NCBI GenBank assembly: GCA_930367215.1
Contig: OV884059.1
Location: 245,953,803 to 246,017,802, forward strand
DNA length: 64,000 bases
DNA from: Pollenia angustigena
Taxonomy: Eukaryota; Arthropoda; Insecta; Diptera; Polleniidae
Direction: 5' to 3'
Positions 19,506-32,606 of the stretch are shown here, in pieces. Both the position numbers and the translations under genes were made by a program. The notes under the pieces are model-generated. The model saw nothing but the letters and a program-made list of their open reading frames with translations, searched no databases and had not been told where the DNA came from. Each line of letters starts with the position of its first letter. The first letter of the stretch is position 1.

Positions 19506-20600
19506 ATCAGGGAAACCAGAAATATGCTTTAAAAAACACGTTTTATGCGCATTAAATATGCAGTAAAAAATCGAAAATATGCCCTGAAAATGTTAAAAAT
19601 ATGCCCTAAAAATTAAAAAGTGGTTATTTGAAGACAAAATATTTAACAATTTAATAACAAAATTTGAAAAAAAAAAACAAAAACACCAACTTGTACTTTG
19701 CGCACGAGGCTAGCGTGAACAGACAACCAGCCAGACGGACGGATGGACATCGTAAGATCACTTTATGTGATCGGTATACTAAAAGATTTTTCTACATATC
19801 TATGAATTATTATACATTTATCCTTAATGATAACCTGCTTTGTCTGCTTTGCCATTAAATGTACATGGCGAAATTATATTAACAGAATTTTGAAAAAAAA
19901 AAAAAAAAATTTCTGCGAAAGCTCCTAATTGTAAGCATCTAAAAAAATGTAACATGTATCAAAATATGCCTTAAAAAGGCAAAATATGCGCTATAAACTT
20001 AAAATAAGCTGCAAAAATGCTCGTTGACCTAAATTATGCACAAAAATGCTGCAAACGGTAAAATATGCACTAACAAATCGATGCCAAAATTCATAAAAGG
20101 CTCTAAAACGGATAAATATATTGTTTGTGACTTCATTGGTCGCACAAGGAAAAACATGCATTTGCATATTTATGGTTTCCCTGCTTATAATAAAAGTTTA
20201 AAATTTAAACATCAATAAATAGACTCTTTTGCAGCTTTCCTTTAATTAAAGATTTTCAAGATTTCGACAAAAGATCCTTCTATTTGCAGCACAAAATATG
20301 ATAAGGGCTGCCAATGGTCTAAAAATATTCTATCGAAAATGTTTACAAGTTACTTGCTTGGCACATGGGCTATACAGCGTTGCAGAGGAAATAAGAAGAC
20401 AATTCTATGATATTACAATTTTAAATCCCCTTCCACCGTAGCCAGTAGCAACAAAATGGGAACCTTGCTAGATGCTTCAGAATTCATTTCAAAAAACTTC
20501 GAGTAATTTAACAATTTTAGCAGAGCTTATTGATATCGATGATAATGCAATTCAAAAAAAAAATATTAAATTAAAATAACAATTAGCATTTGTATTTTCC
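19506..20600 (+). pseudogene. hAT transposon remnant with transposase pieces
   Basis: The left end reads cagggaaaccagaaatatgc, a CAGGG-type hAT terminus, followed by many aaaatatgc units. Codons for an N-terminal piece (KSMPKFIKGSKTDKYIV, 20072-20130) and a middle piece (CLAHGLYSVAEEIRRQF, about 20358-20408) resemble hAT transposases of the type whose conserved block reads AHxLxxVAEEIR. Stops interrupt the following LPP-x-PV block. A fragment of family A lies inverted at about 19700-19790. Related left ends occur at about 32073-32140 and 45975-46085. Confidence 0.6.
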
Positions 20601-22460
20601 AACTCTGGATATATTGGCGAAACAATAACTAATTAGGAGGGATTTTTAATACCCAAATCAAATTAATTGATTTTGAAGAAAGTAATTTAACAATGACCGC
20701 ATTTACATCTATGCAATTAACGCCGAGTTTTTTTTTCTATTTTCTTTTATAGTAGTTTCTATGAAACTCTTTTCACATTTACATTTACATTTTATCAAGC
20801 ATATTTTCAACTTTTTCAACCCCGTTTTCTTCCTTACACCTCTTGCTAACAAACAAAAAGTTGCATGCGAAAGTTGCGGCAAGTTGCGGCGTTATTTGCA
20901 TAATGTAAATATGGTCAATGTGGGTGGAAGAAATTTCAAAAATAAAATACATTTTAAATATTTCTGGTCTAATCTGGAATTAAAGTGGGATCTGAAAATT
21001 ATTTTTTTCCAAATGCATTGGCATTCTTTAAATATTGTCGGTTCACGTTGAGAGATAATTTTCCGTGTACAAAAGTTTTTTGCGTCTGAACAGTCAAAGT
21101 TTTACTTTTGATAAAACAGTACTTATTTATTTGAAATCTTCTGCAAACGTTGACTCTGTAGGCTTTGGGAGTATATTAAGACATTGGAACCAGATAATCA
21201 CAAGTACATTTTTGTAAATCTAGTCAACACTTTTCATACTTTTTTAAATAAATATACGAATTTATATAAAAAGTTTTCGTATTAAAGGCAAATATAAATG
21301 TGTAGACACTTCGTTCACAATGTCGCCGAAAAATTAGCAAAATAGACGACAGTGACTTGGAGACACTGGCACCCAGGTTTCCTTCAGGGTATTTTCATGC
21401 AAACACATACATATGTTTGTATATGGGCATTTCCTTTAAAAGGTCCACCCTGACCGAAAATTTAAAAGTTATTAAAAGCTGATTATATTACGATATTGTT
21501 ATAGAGAAATATTTAGATTTTACTAATTTTATAAATTTACTCATAAATTTGCTCACTTAGATTAACAATCAGACTGTAAAGTTGTGCAAACGTAATTTCT
21601 TATTTGTGAGAATGTTTTATTGTATGTTTTCTTTAATATTTAACTTTCTTAAAAGAGGTGATATTTGATAAAAAATTATTCCAAAAAATGTTCTTACATG
21701 GTCTGTAATCTTAGGAAGAGTTCACAGAGCAATATGTTTATTTAGTTAAATTATTACGGAAAAAAATTCACGTTCGAAAATGTCAAGTATCGACCCAGAT
21801 TTTGGCTTAAAAAAAATAAAATACAGAAGATTCTGGAATCGAACCAAGACACTTTTATGTTACATTGCTACGTAAAGTTCTGAAAGTATTTTGACTAAGA
21901 AATTGTGCCAGGTTTCGCTGAATTACGCCTTTGGCCACAAAAACTACTTCTGTTTTTTTTTCACGTTCGAACCGCTACTTCTTTTGCCATTATCTTTGCC
22001 CTAGAATCGCGCCCTCCATAAACTGTAGCATAAATAACAGTGCTTTATTTGTGCTATAAATTAAGGGTTAAGAAAACTTAAAAATATTTGTTGTTTAAAA
22101 TGTTATTGCATTTTTGATGCGTACGACTGTCACGTTCATCACTTTGGAATAACCCATATTCGTATTAGTAGTTAACTTAAAAACTCGAATGGGATGCCTA
22201 ATAAATAAAATTAACATATTACAAATACGATTGTATTTCTATGTCAGTAACATGTGGGTACTGAAAAAGGCGGTGGCAGCTTTTGTACTTTAGTACCGAT
22301 ATTATATTCAAATGATAAAACAGTATTTTATTAAAATTGGCCAAAACATCCCAATATACATACAAACATATGTGTTTGTATGTTTATATACATATTTATG
22401 TACATTATTTTAACATTTTGTTCCTGCGTATAAAATTTTTTTAATAAAACACCCAAATAT
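20601..22460. other. AT-rich intergenic sequence with one tRNA-like B-box
   Basis: No gene is seen. On the minus strand at about 21832-21853 the string GGTTCGATTCCAGA matches an RNA polymerase III B-box and T-arm, in a setting that could be an old tRNA-derived SINE. An imperfect 11-bp duplication of agttgcggca lies at about 20870-20892. Confidence 0.35.
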
Positions 22461-22476
22461 ACGTACATTTGTACAT

Positions 22477-22794
22477 TAGGGTCTTCAAAAAAAAATGTTT
22501 TTTTTAGCTATCGTCTTAAAATTTTCTAATAGACATAAAGAGTCAGCTTAATATTATATTATTCAGTTTTTCATATTAATTACATGTGAACATTTTCTTT
22601 CTTGTGTATTTAGCAAAGAAAAAAAAAAAAAAGTTTTCGAAAAAATAATGTGAGGGGGTTTTCAAGGGAAATTTAACTCCCTACAATAATATACTTAATA
22701 AAATATAAAAAATATTGTGTAAGTGGTTTTATTGGCAAAACACGAACAAAAAACACTTCAAAAGAACAAAATATTGTTTTTTTGAAGGCCCCTA
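22477..22794. mobile_element. hAT-type MITE, 318 bp
   Basis: Termini are tagggtcttcaaaaaaaa and the complement of taggggccttcaaaaaaa. Flanks are ttgtacat (22469-22476) and atgtacat (22795-22802), an 8-bp duplication with one mismatch. There is no reading frame. Confidence 0.65.
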
Positions 22795-22802
22795 ATGTAC
22801 AT

Positions 22803-23732
22803 ATTATATACATTGTTCAATGTACATGTGAACATGTGAATATAAATTCAAACTTTTCTCCATCCATACATAGTATATGAACACAAAGGGCCTTGTTGTA
22901 TCGCCACATAGAACTCATAAAACCTAAACAAACTAAAAAAGGAGATGTAAAAGAGGAATGCTTTAAAAATTCATGTAATCTTTGCTCGGCTTTTAAGGTC
23001 CTAATTTATTTTTTTTTATTTATTTTTCTTTTGAGTATATTAAAGTGTTAGTCGGGATTTTTGCGTTACAATCTACGATATAAGCCTGCACATACATGAA
23101 CTTTTAAACAAATATGTACGAATTTGTGTGTAGTAGTTGACATAAATATCCAGTACGTGGTGTAATTTGTTTATAATTTGAATAAATTCACAATTTGTTG
23201 TCTCTTTGTGTGATCCCTCCAAGCATTTGGTAGATTGCTAACCAAAATTTCACTAGCTTGCCACATTTGGTAGTTTTACAGAAGATTTTGCAACATTTTT
23301 TAATAATTCTCGGTTCTGTTTTGTTTGGATCTTTTTTTATTAGTAGCGGTTTTCACTTTTGGTAGTAGAGTACCATTGTAGACCCTGTTAATCTTATTAA
23401 TATAGTAAAGTTCTTACATTTACAACACTGCAACAATAAAATGAAGTTAGCTTTTATTTACCACGCTGTGGTTGAAAAATCACACAAAAACTTGTAGTAA
23501 ACACGTGTGTTAAATCTACCAGAATGTAACTGTTGACGAAACTATAACTCGTTTCAGCAGATTTTTTTATTTACGATAAATACGAAAATGACAATCAGGC
23601 TTTGTAGTTTAAAATCGTATTAAATGTAACAACTTGTACACTTAACACATATGTAGGATGGAAACCGCTAGTAATTGTTAGAAAACTGTTTGTATTGATT
23701 TGCAATTGAGGAGCTCCATAGAAAAACGGAAC
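22803..23732. other. AT-rich intergenic sequence
   Basis: I see no gene, TIR element or long repeat in this stretch. Confidence 0.4.
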
Positions 23733-23740
23733 AATTCCAC

Positions 23741-24284
23741 CAGGGCTGTCAGATTTTTTGAGCTCCATCGCCAAACCGGATGTCAAAAATCGCCTAACGT
23801 CAGTTTTGTTCAGTTTTCGTAACATTTTTCTTTTTTTTTTTAATTTAATTTTGCAAACAAAAAAGCTAGTATAGTACAACAGTCAAAAATGAAAAAAAAA
23901 ATACAAAAAAGTCGCCGAAAGTAAATTTTGTTTATTTTCTATAATTTTTTGTATATCATAAAATGGATGGAGTTAAAAAAAAACTAAAATTAAGTACACA
24001 AGTCTATAAGATCGTAAACTTCAGCCTCATCGATTTCATTACTGGTGCTCTGACCTGCGTACATACTATTAAGTTGCCAGATTTTTTTAAAATTCGTAAA
24101 AAAAATGACAAACTATTAAAAAAAATCGCTGAAATAATATAAATCGTAAAAATAGCCAAGTAAATGGCCAGTTATATCAAAAATCGCAACAAAAAATCGC
24201 CAGTCGCCAAATGGAAAATCCCACAGCCAAACACGTTTTAAAATCACCACGTTTGGCGAGAAATCGCCATATCTAACAGCCCTG
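23741..24284. mobile_element. hAT-type MITE with perfect 8-bp target duplication
   Basis: Starts cagggctgtcagattttt and ends atatctaacagccctg, flanked on both sides by aattccac (23733-23740 and 24285-24292). The interior is filled with aatcgcca units in both orientations. A larger relative with perfect gttgagaa flanks lies at 49753-52992. Confidence 0.9.
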
Positions 24285-24751
24285 AATTCCACTTTTACAA
24301 TTTTTGGATAAATAAACAAAAAAAAAAGATACATTTTAGCCAGTACGATGTATGTTTGTATGTAAATTTGTTGCGTTTAGATCCACTTCAAAGTAAAAAA
24401 ATTGTTAAAACAATGACAATAAAGATTTTAGTTTGTACAATATTATTCATTGAAAAAAAAACCATAATTAAAAAGTGGAATTGTTGCGTTTTGTTATAGA
24501 CCTCCTCAATTGTTTTTGGATAAAATTAGTATTTTTTTAATAAGTAAACTAATGAATAAGAATATATTTGCTTAAGAAATTTCACTTAAATTTTTTGTAA
24601 AATTTGTGTTTAAAACAAATTACATATACGCATACTATAAATTATCGATATTTTAATCAAAAGCGTAAGCGATAGCTAAATTGGGTAAGTAGGAAAGTAG
24701 TTGCTTGTTACGATAGAAAATGCTTGCTTGGCTATAAACATCAAAGTGTAT

Positions 24752-25221
24752 AGGTGGAAGTACATAACACGCGTTAGTTCGTCGACAAGTATCGTGCGTT
24801 TATAAACTTTAGCGCGTCAAAAACTGCAAGTTACACAACACGCGTTACAAAAGCGGTTCCTGTCAGCTGTTTTTTATTTGTTTACTTATTTGTGCATTAA
24901 AAACGGGTTCGAAAGTATATCAAGATTTTGTTATTTTATTAAATTTATTCTTTTTATATAAATATTGTATGTTTTTTAAGCTCTTCTCTAAGTTTTTCTT
25001 TCATGATTCACAAATTTGTTAAATTACTATTTTTATTGTCAGCTGATTACTTGTCAAAAACACACAACGCGTTAAAAAGTTCAAAGTTAACCAACTTTCT
25101 GGCGCAAACGCGTCAAAATATTTTGCATGTAGCTTGTTCTATGAAAACACACTAGCTTAACTTTTTTTGACAGAAGACGACAGAGCGCGCGCGCACTAAC
25201 GCGTGTTGTGTACTTCTACCT
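24752..25221. mobile_element. TIR element with 27-bp inverted ends
   Basis: Left end aggtggaagtacataacacg and right end the complement of aggtagaagtacacaacacg differ by two bases and continue through cgttagt. The flanks both read tat, a possible 3-bp duplication. The interior has repeated acgcgtt motifs and no gene. Confidence 0.65.
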
Positions 25222-27085
25222 TATGTGTGCATGTTTCGATAAGTGTGAGAATAGAGTGGGCGAATAGATGAGTGAATGATTTTTATATTCCTTTTATGAA
25301 TGCGTGATTTCATTAAAATAAACAAACAGAAAACGAGCAATTGAAAACTGATGGCTGTTCTTGCAAATAGTTTATTTAACCTAATGAATTGTGTTTGTGT
25401 TTGAAAGTGTTAACAAACAAATGTCACAGAAAATATATTTTAAAGTTTGTTTCATATAAACCAAACATGTTGCTGGCTTAACTGTTATTGCGATAACGGT
25501 CAAATATTTTGCTCAAGAAAATAAACATTTGCAACCCCTTATCATTTATTTATCGTACGATTAATATTTTGCTATTTGTCGTGTCATTAAATGTTTATTA
25601 TTCGACATGTCTTTTTCCTATCGATTAACTATACAAATGTTTATTAACCTCTTTTCAAACTACCATTTAACTTTGGTCTCCCTTGAGAATACTTTGTAAT
25701 AGACTAACTTTTTAAAAAAAATAGCTTGTTATAACTGATATTTTATATGTTTGAGTTTATTTTCATACCGTCTACCACAGGTGGAAAGGGTAAACATATA
25801 AAAGTTTGTTTATAAAGTCCGCATATTCTGTTTTCTTCTGAGAAAAGAAGTTCATGGAACTAACGACTTACGTCGCACAGTGGGACATTTTACGAGAAGA
25901 CGGTCAAAATTCCATAACTTTTGACTGGATCGGTATTTTTTTTGCTCGATAGGTGCGACGTTAGGCTTCAATTTGCGCTATAAAACGTAAAATTCGACTG
26001 ATAGGAGCAAAAGTTATGGGGAGTTCAAAATGCATTTTCATTTTTTTTGTTGAGTTTCGGTGTAAAAGTTGAATATTTCAAATATGATTTTTTTATAATT
26101 TATCATTATTTCTCTTGTATTTTACAACTGAAACTTATTTATTATTTTCGAACTTAGATCCTCTCAGAAAATGCCAATATTTGGCCCCTGTGAATTTTTA
26201 AGTCCCAATATTCACAGGGGCCAAAGGTTGGCTTTTTTTGGGAAGAGACGAGTTGTTATAAGGATAAAACTGAAAAGGAATATTTTGAAAAATGCCCAAA
26301 TACCATTCTTGGCTATCGATAACATTTTAGGTAATTCAACTTTTATTTTTGGTTTGAGATTTATGTGTATTTTATTTTTATATATTAATACAAGTATATA
26401 CTTAAATCAAAAACAACCCTGTAGGAAGTCAAACACATTTATAACTAACTTCAAACTGGTTTTTTTATAACCACATCTAGTTGATTAAGTGACTTTTTTC
26501 CTTGTCGACGACTCATTATTTTAACATGGGCATGTCATAGGCAGTAGTCAATTGGCCATCTTTGCATGACTTTTTAACTGACTACTAACTACTTATTTTT
26601 CAACCTATTTGTAATTAATTAAAAGTATTGTCAGTTAATAATAAATTATTTAAATTTTAAATAATTTTTGTCAAAAAAATATATGTACATATGAACATGC
26701 ATACATATGTATGTATGTATATCTTTATATATTTTGTTATAGTAATAATTATTTATGAAAATTTTGCATTAAACTGCCCTAAATGATGATGAATAATAGT
26801 CCTGAAATAAATACGCCACATAATTGCTAGTACATAAACAGATTTGTATTGATTCATTTTTTAATTATTTTAAAATGTTTGTATATATTTTTTTCATTTG
26901 ACTTCATGGCATGCTTGTTTTACTTATTTTGATTTTATTTGTGTTTTACGTGTTCCTTTTTGGTTGATATCTACATGAGATTTAAACCAATTTGTAGTCA
27001 TTTAAAAAAAAGTTAATTTATAGTAAGTGTTTTTTGCAACTGACTATTTTATTTACTACAGGGAAATTATAATCTATAAACAATT
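25222..27085. other. AT-rich intergenic sequence with one perfect hairpin
   Basis: No gene. At 26181-26224 a 15-bp stem, ttggcccctgtgaat and its complement, encloses a 14-bp loop. The stretch from 25871 (cgcacagtgggacatttt) to about 26150 looks like the end of an unplaced transposon. Confidence 0.4.
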
Positions 27086-27090
27086 TTAAA

Positions 27091-28575
27091 TTAAACAATA
27101 TAAGTAAAAATTTCTTCTAAATAGCTTTGGGTTTCATTTTCCAGAAGTTGTTTAGCTTCTTCCTCTAATTCGATTGAGGTTGATTTCCATTTTTGTCGAA
27201 TTCTGGACATATATGGATCTGATGTGCACAACAAAATAGTAATAAGATCTTCATTAGTACAACATCTGGACATTTTTCTTGTGTTATGCTCGTGGAAGAA
27301 TCTGTAGTCTTTGTTCCTTTTTTCTTGCGCTTCTTCAGATAGATCTCCAATTGGTAGCATATTGTGTTGAACTATTTGTTCCCCATGGTATAAATTTTTT
27401 TTTCCATCGATCATTGTAAGGAACATTTGAAAATTAATTTCAATGCATTGGTCATCAAATTTTAATATTGCCGGTTGAAGTTCTTTAATTTGATCTTTTA
27501 TTTTTCGAACTTCTTCAGTTATGACATCTTTAGTTTCCTTTTTGTAAACAAACTTTATTGGTCTGCAATACTTTGTTGAAGAGGGAATTTCATTTTTCCA
27601 TACATCCATTTCTGTAACTCTACTGGTTGACGGCTCTAAGCCAATATAAGTTTTTCTTAAACGTAATGGAACTAAAGATACCATGAATAAGTTAGCAGTA
27701 GATGAGTTTTCTGAATTACATTGCTTGTATTGTGTCTGACCAGAGCTTCCATCACATCCCCATTTAGAAAATAAAGTGATGCTGCAATTTTTAAGTTTTT
27801 TTAAACAGTCAGCATCAAGTGTATTTAATAATCGTTCTGCAGTGTGTTCGAGAAGAGCCTGCAATTTTACTTCTGCTGAACTTGAAGTTACACTAATAGC
27901 CGTTTGTGAAGGTAATCACTCTTTTTTTGTCAGAAACTAAATCTCGATATGCTGGAAAGATTCCACAATTTTTTTCATTGGTTCGCTTTCGCAGTTCTGT
28001 ATACTGATTTTTTGTCAGTTTTAAATCAAAAAAAAGTGCGAATGCTTCTTCTGGAGTAAATTTCATTTCTTCAGTTGGTGTAGGCATACTTTTTAAAATC
28101 CTCTTTGTGCGTTTAGGGCTCGCTTCCACTATTTTTTCAATTATTGCAATTTTTGTTTTCTTATTTTGCGTTGGTTGAATTTGATGCAGAAATTAATCCT
28201 TTATCATACTATGAGAAATTTCTTCATTGATATTTGCAAGCTTGCGTCTTCGTGATCTTTCATTGCAATTGTCAATTTGTTTTGCGGGCCGACCCACTTT
28301 TCCAGTTTCCTTAGCGGTTATTGACAGCTTCTTAAAAATCAGATCATTTGTTAGCCATTTTTCGTTGCGTAAGTAAAACATTTTCTTGTTTCTAGAATAT
28401 TTAAGGTACCGTTTTCTTAATGTAAATGAAAAATTTTTATCTTATAAATTTTGATTTCTTGTTCGTTGCATAATTTAAAGAATGGATTATTCATTATGTG
28501 TAACACAAAATCTTTTTCATCTTTCTGTTGAAAATATATATCTGCGAGAACTTTATAACTGAATTTAGCCATTGT
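27091..28575 (-). pseudogene. RAG1/Transib-like transposase, degenerate
   Basis: The longest open piece (27864-27091, 257 codons) has SKWGCDGSSGQTQYKQ, SLVPLRL and PSSTKYCRPIKFVY. This order parallels the RNase H core of RAG1-family recombinases, with the Asp in CDGSSG as the probable first catalytic residue. Upstream pieces (28129-27893 and 28381-28193) supply an AFALFFDLKLTKNQY helix region and a KVGRPAKQ / ERSRRRK basic region typical of the N-terminus of this group. A frameshift near 27880 and a stop near 28190 separate them. The part carrying the second Asp and the Glu is missing. I assign it from motif order, so the family call is tentative. Confidence 0.6.
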
Positions 28576-29755
28576 TTAAACAATAATGAAGGTACAATTA
28601 TGAATGCATGCATTTTTATACTCTTGATAGAAGTTTTTTTAAATGATCTTTTGTTACCACTTCTTTGAAACATAAAAAACCCCTGTTTTCACACTTTTTA
28701 AAAGGATAACATACCGGCAATAAATTAACAGGTAACATTTAGGTAATTTTCACGTAAAGTATAACTGCGTGCTAGTTTTTTTACCATTTACCTGCTCTTC
28801 CATTTTTTAAATTAAGTTGCAATTTTCAGGTAATTAAACTATGTAGTTTATGTTGCGGCTATTTACTAATGTTTAATCTTTTAACTTACTAAGAAATCTA
28901 ACGTGTTAGTCTATTTATGTCGCCTATTCGTTTTGCAGCATCCGTTCACCCACAATAAGTTCATAACAATGGCAATACCTTTACCTTCTCCAAATTAATT
29001 GATAACCTGACGTGCTAGATAATTTATGTGGCCTGAACTGCTTAATTTGTCGAAAATTCTTTAAGATTCACCTTCTTTAATTTCAGTAATGTTTCCTTGC
29101 CGGGCTTATTTTTTGAACCGAATATCTTACCTTGGGTCACAGAAATTGCTGTAGTTCGCAAGGCCGTATCCAGATGTGTGTACAATGGGGTATAGAAATG
29201 TAGGTTAGATTCTGGACTACAAGACTGGCAGGACTTATGCTCTATAAAGTAGGAAATTTCCGGGTTCTAGAGGTCGCTTTAAACCACGTTTAGCTAATAA
29301 AATAAACTAATACACAAAACTTATTCTGTCAAAAAATCTTAAAAAACAAAAAAGTTATGAGCATTTCAACTTCAAAAATTGACTCAGAAATTGAAAACTA
29401 TAACCAAATATTGAGAAAGTCCATTTCGGACCACCCTGTTCTCAATGAAATAGTTGAAATAGGGTTGAAATTTGTTGGCTCCCGAGGCTTACTAGTATTT
29501 ACTTTTACATGAATAAAAAAATTTTAAAATCGGAGAACATAAAAAAAATAATTTTGGCCGCGTTCTCAAAATATGAACCAGTGTGCGTCGGTTGGAAATT
29601 TTAAAATTTCATAAAAATTAGTTTTAGGAGCTCTAGTATGACCTGGGGATATATATCAACAGATCGGAAATTCTTAGCAGACAAATTGTTAAAAAGCATT
29701 TTTTAGAAATAGAGATCATTAAAAACACGTCGGTATATAAATCTGTGAAATCGGT
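28576..29755. other. AT-rich intergenic sequence
   Basis: No gene. Several aggtaa motifs at 28729-28845 may belong to an end of the RAG1-like element, but no matching opposite end was found. Confidence 0.35.
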
Positions 29756-29759
29756 AAAA

Positions 29760-30450
29760 ATAAATAGACGAACTATGGCCAAAACACTGAAATCTTTAAA
29801 AGTACTTTTCCTTTCATATATGCGGTTCTGCGTTGGTGTCCATAGCTTTGATGACTTGTATTATTCTGTTTTTAGAGCTAACCATGTAGCGTTTCTATTG
29901 ACTGCATCGAACGCTTTTTTAAAGTCAACGAATAGCATTCCATTCGATCGACTGTTCAATAATTATTCGAAGTGTATTTACCTGATCGACACAGCTACGA
30001 TGTAGGCGAAACCCAGCCTTTTCGTCTCTAAGTCCAGCCTCTAAAGTTTCCAACCTTTTAAGTATTATTGTGGCTATGTAGTGCCTTGTGGATTGTATTG
30101 AGCAACGTAATACCCCTCCAGTTGTCACAATCTCTGAGGTCATATTTTTTGGGTTATTTTACTACATAACCTCTAGTCTACGAACAATTTTAGATTTCTG
30201 TTCTCCAAGCTTGTGCAATATGCGGTTGGTTGTATGTTGTTAGCTACAATTTTAGTGTTTATTAAGAAGAATTCCGGTGGAATTCCGTCTGCACCGCAAG
30301 CTTTGTTGCGTTTAAGTTTGCTTATTGCAGTTGCTGTCTCTGTGATAGTAGGCGGGTCACATGCGATTGTTCTGTTTTGTTCTTGTGCGCTACAGGAAAG
30401 GTAAATTTTAAAAACATGCATCGATCGCATTTTGCAAAGTTTGATTTTAA
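29760..30450 (-). pseudogene. RTE-like LINE reverse transcriptase fragment
   Basis: On the minus strand are, in order, PPTITETATAISKLKRNKAC with ADGIPPEF, then LEAGLRDEKAGFRLHRSC with VDQVNTLRIIIEQS, then FVDFKKAFDAVNR. These are conserved reverse transcriptase blocks of non-LTR retrotransposons. They lie in shifting frames with stops, so the copy is dead. The wording is closest to the RTE-type remnant at 55490-56480, probably the same or a sister family. Confidence 0.65.
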
Positions 30451-30639
30451 TTGAGAAATTACCCCTGACAAATATTATTAATTTATTTTTAGTGTAAGAC
30501 CCCGCGCTTTGACCTTCAATTTTGTTAAATATTGTGTTCGTGAAAATAGTGTCAGAAGCATCCGTGGCTCTATGCAATAAAAAAACAAGGGAAAGCTTAA
30601 ATATATACGAAACTTGAATCAAGACGAGAGATGTCAAAA

Positions 30640-31440
30640 TTTGACAGTAAACAAGATTTTGTGACCAAAAAATGATGTTATTGCTTATGTTGTATAAGAA
30701 CCGAAGTTTTATATTTTTTAAGTTTAATTAAAAATGTTTTCAGTGTAAATTGATAACAATTGATCGTAAATAAAATATTAATATTTAAAAAATGGACTTT
30801 TCTCATAAATACTTAATTTTTAGGAGCTCCGGCGCGGGCTCAAGATGTGAGTTTTTTTACTTTTTTTTTAGCAATTTTACTTTGTTTTAAAGTAAAACAA
30901 AAAATATTGCTATAAGAATATGATTCGAGAACTTTTATTTTTTCTTATACATCAGTGACCCAACCTAATGACAATGTTGCAATAAAGGAGCGATATGTTT
31001 ATTTATTGATTAGCTCTAATTTCGATTTATCTCAATATTTTTTTTTTTTTTTTTCAAATCAGTTAAAAAATATTAATTGCAAAACGTCGTGTTGTTTATA
31101 TTTAATCATTAAAAATTCGAAAAATTTGGCTGAAAAAATGTTTATTATTAGGTTCTATCAGTGATCTTCTTCAGATGAGAAAATTTGTTCAAATTATTTA
31201 GAAGCAGTGACCTTGTTCCCATTGATGTTTAAAAGAAAAATTTTAAAAGAGCATTACACTGAATATATGTTCATATGTATATGTATGTATGTTTATGTAT
31301 GTACTAACAAGAGACAAAAGCACGTATGTAAGTGAGATGTCATTCAGGTTTTTGCAATTGTGACAAATAAAATATGATTTTAGAAAAGCGTGCATAAAAT
31401 ATTTATGCACTTCAACACGAACTAATTTTAAAACGTAAAC
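30640..31440. other. AT-rich intergenic sequence
   Basis: No gene or clear repeat boundary. A 20-T run at about 31041 and alternating atgtatgt tracts at about 31270-31300 are simple sequence. Confidence 0.4.
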
Positions 31441-31815
31441 TAAAAAAATCCAACTATAGGAGAAGTGCTATCTATGGTCAAATATGGACCGATTCCTATA
31501 AAATTTGGTAAGATGTTTTTGATTGCAATAAAATGATGTTAGACCAAATTTAATCTAAATGCCCACATAATTAGATGGTTTATGGGCCCTATTCCAGAAA
31601 GAAGCTTGTATGGAAGCTTTGTAAAGTTATGAACCGATCCGCCCAATTTTCAATAGCTTTGGTCCTTGTACCAATCAGAACCTTTGTTATCAAATAACCC
31701 CCAAAATGGCGACCTGTTCTTTGCGCAGAAAGTGATTCTGAGTCGATCGGTATACTAGGTGTATGCACAAATGCATAATACTCTCTCCACTATGGTGGTG
31801 TGGGTATTATTTCCT
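31440..31815 (-). repeat. Dispersed repeat family A, inverted copy
   Basis: In reverse it follows the order of 12230-12600: gggtatta, atgcatttgtgc, the sequence around agaatcactttct, a gcgcaaag string, accaagc and aatttggtctaacatc. It lacks the terminal gggcttgaccgac module. Confidence 0.65.
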
Positions 31816-32072
31816 GTTATTTTCTAAACAAAAAATAAAACTCAAAAACAATATTTTCTTCTCGAGGAATAAATAAAATCTTAAAGTAGTTTTTATTTTC
31901 TGAGGAATAAATAACAATCAAGAAATAACTTTTATTTCTGAGGAATAAATAACACTCAGAATTAAATTTAAGAAATTATGATTAAAAAGTAATTTTTAAA
32001 ATAAAACTTATAACCGTTTCGTTCCCTGATTTTAATTATAATTACATGTTATAAGAAAACTTATAACCAGGG

Positions 32073-32150
32073 AAACGGGAAATATGTTTTAAAAATGGCG
32101 TTTATGCGCATTAAAAACTTAAAAATATGCTTTATGACAATAAAATTTAT
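32073..32150 (+). repeat. hAT left-end fragment
   Basis: cagggaaacgggaaatatgt followed by atgcgcattaaaaac and aaaatatgc matches the left end of the hAT remnant at 19506. Confidence 0.5.
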
Positions 32151-32163
32151 TTATTTATTTATA

Positions 32164-32599
32164 CCCAGCAAAAACTTTTGGATTTTTAGTAATAGATGGT
32201 AGTTATTTCATACCATTACCTGGTAAGTAGTTGTCATTACAATTATTATTTTCACTACTGAACATTTGCTTACTAATAACCAGCTCAATACCACTTATTA
32301 GTTGTGTTGTTTTCAGTACTGAATATTTACTTACTGGTAACGTACTCAATAACTACTTATTAGGTCAATTAACTAGTGATTTTTTGGCTTCTGGCAAGTA
32401 TATTGTAAGAACTTACAATTCAACTTACTCGTAGGTTAATAATAACTAGATATTATTGACTTCCAGTAAGTGTATCGTAAGTACTGAATTCTGTGAACAC
32501 CTTGAAAAAAATAAGTAGTTATTCGACTGAAAACTAAGTAGTGTTTTTTTTCTCCCACATTACTTGCTAACTTACCAGGTATGTAAAGTTTTTGCTGGG
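32164..32599. mobile_element. TA-duplicating MITE, 436 bp
   Basis: Inverted ends cccagcaaaaacttt (32164-32178) and complement (32585-32599) are perfect over 15 bp and flanked by TA on both sides. The interior repeats agtaagt / cttactgg motifs and has no conserved frame. Confidence 0.8.
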
Positions 32600-32606
32600 T
32601 ATTTGC

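Noticed and set aside
26181..26224. Transcription terminator hairpin
   Set aside because: Bacterial-type terminators are not expected in this genome; it is simply a short palindrome.
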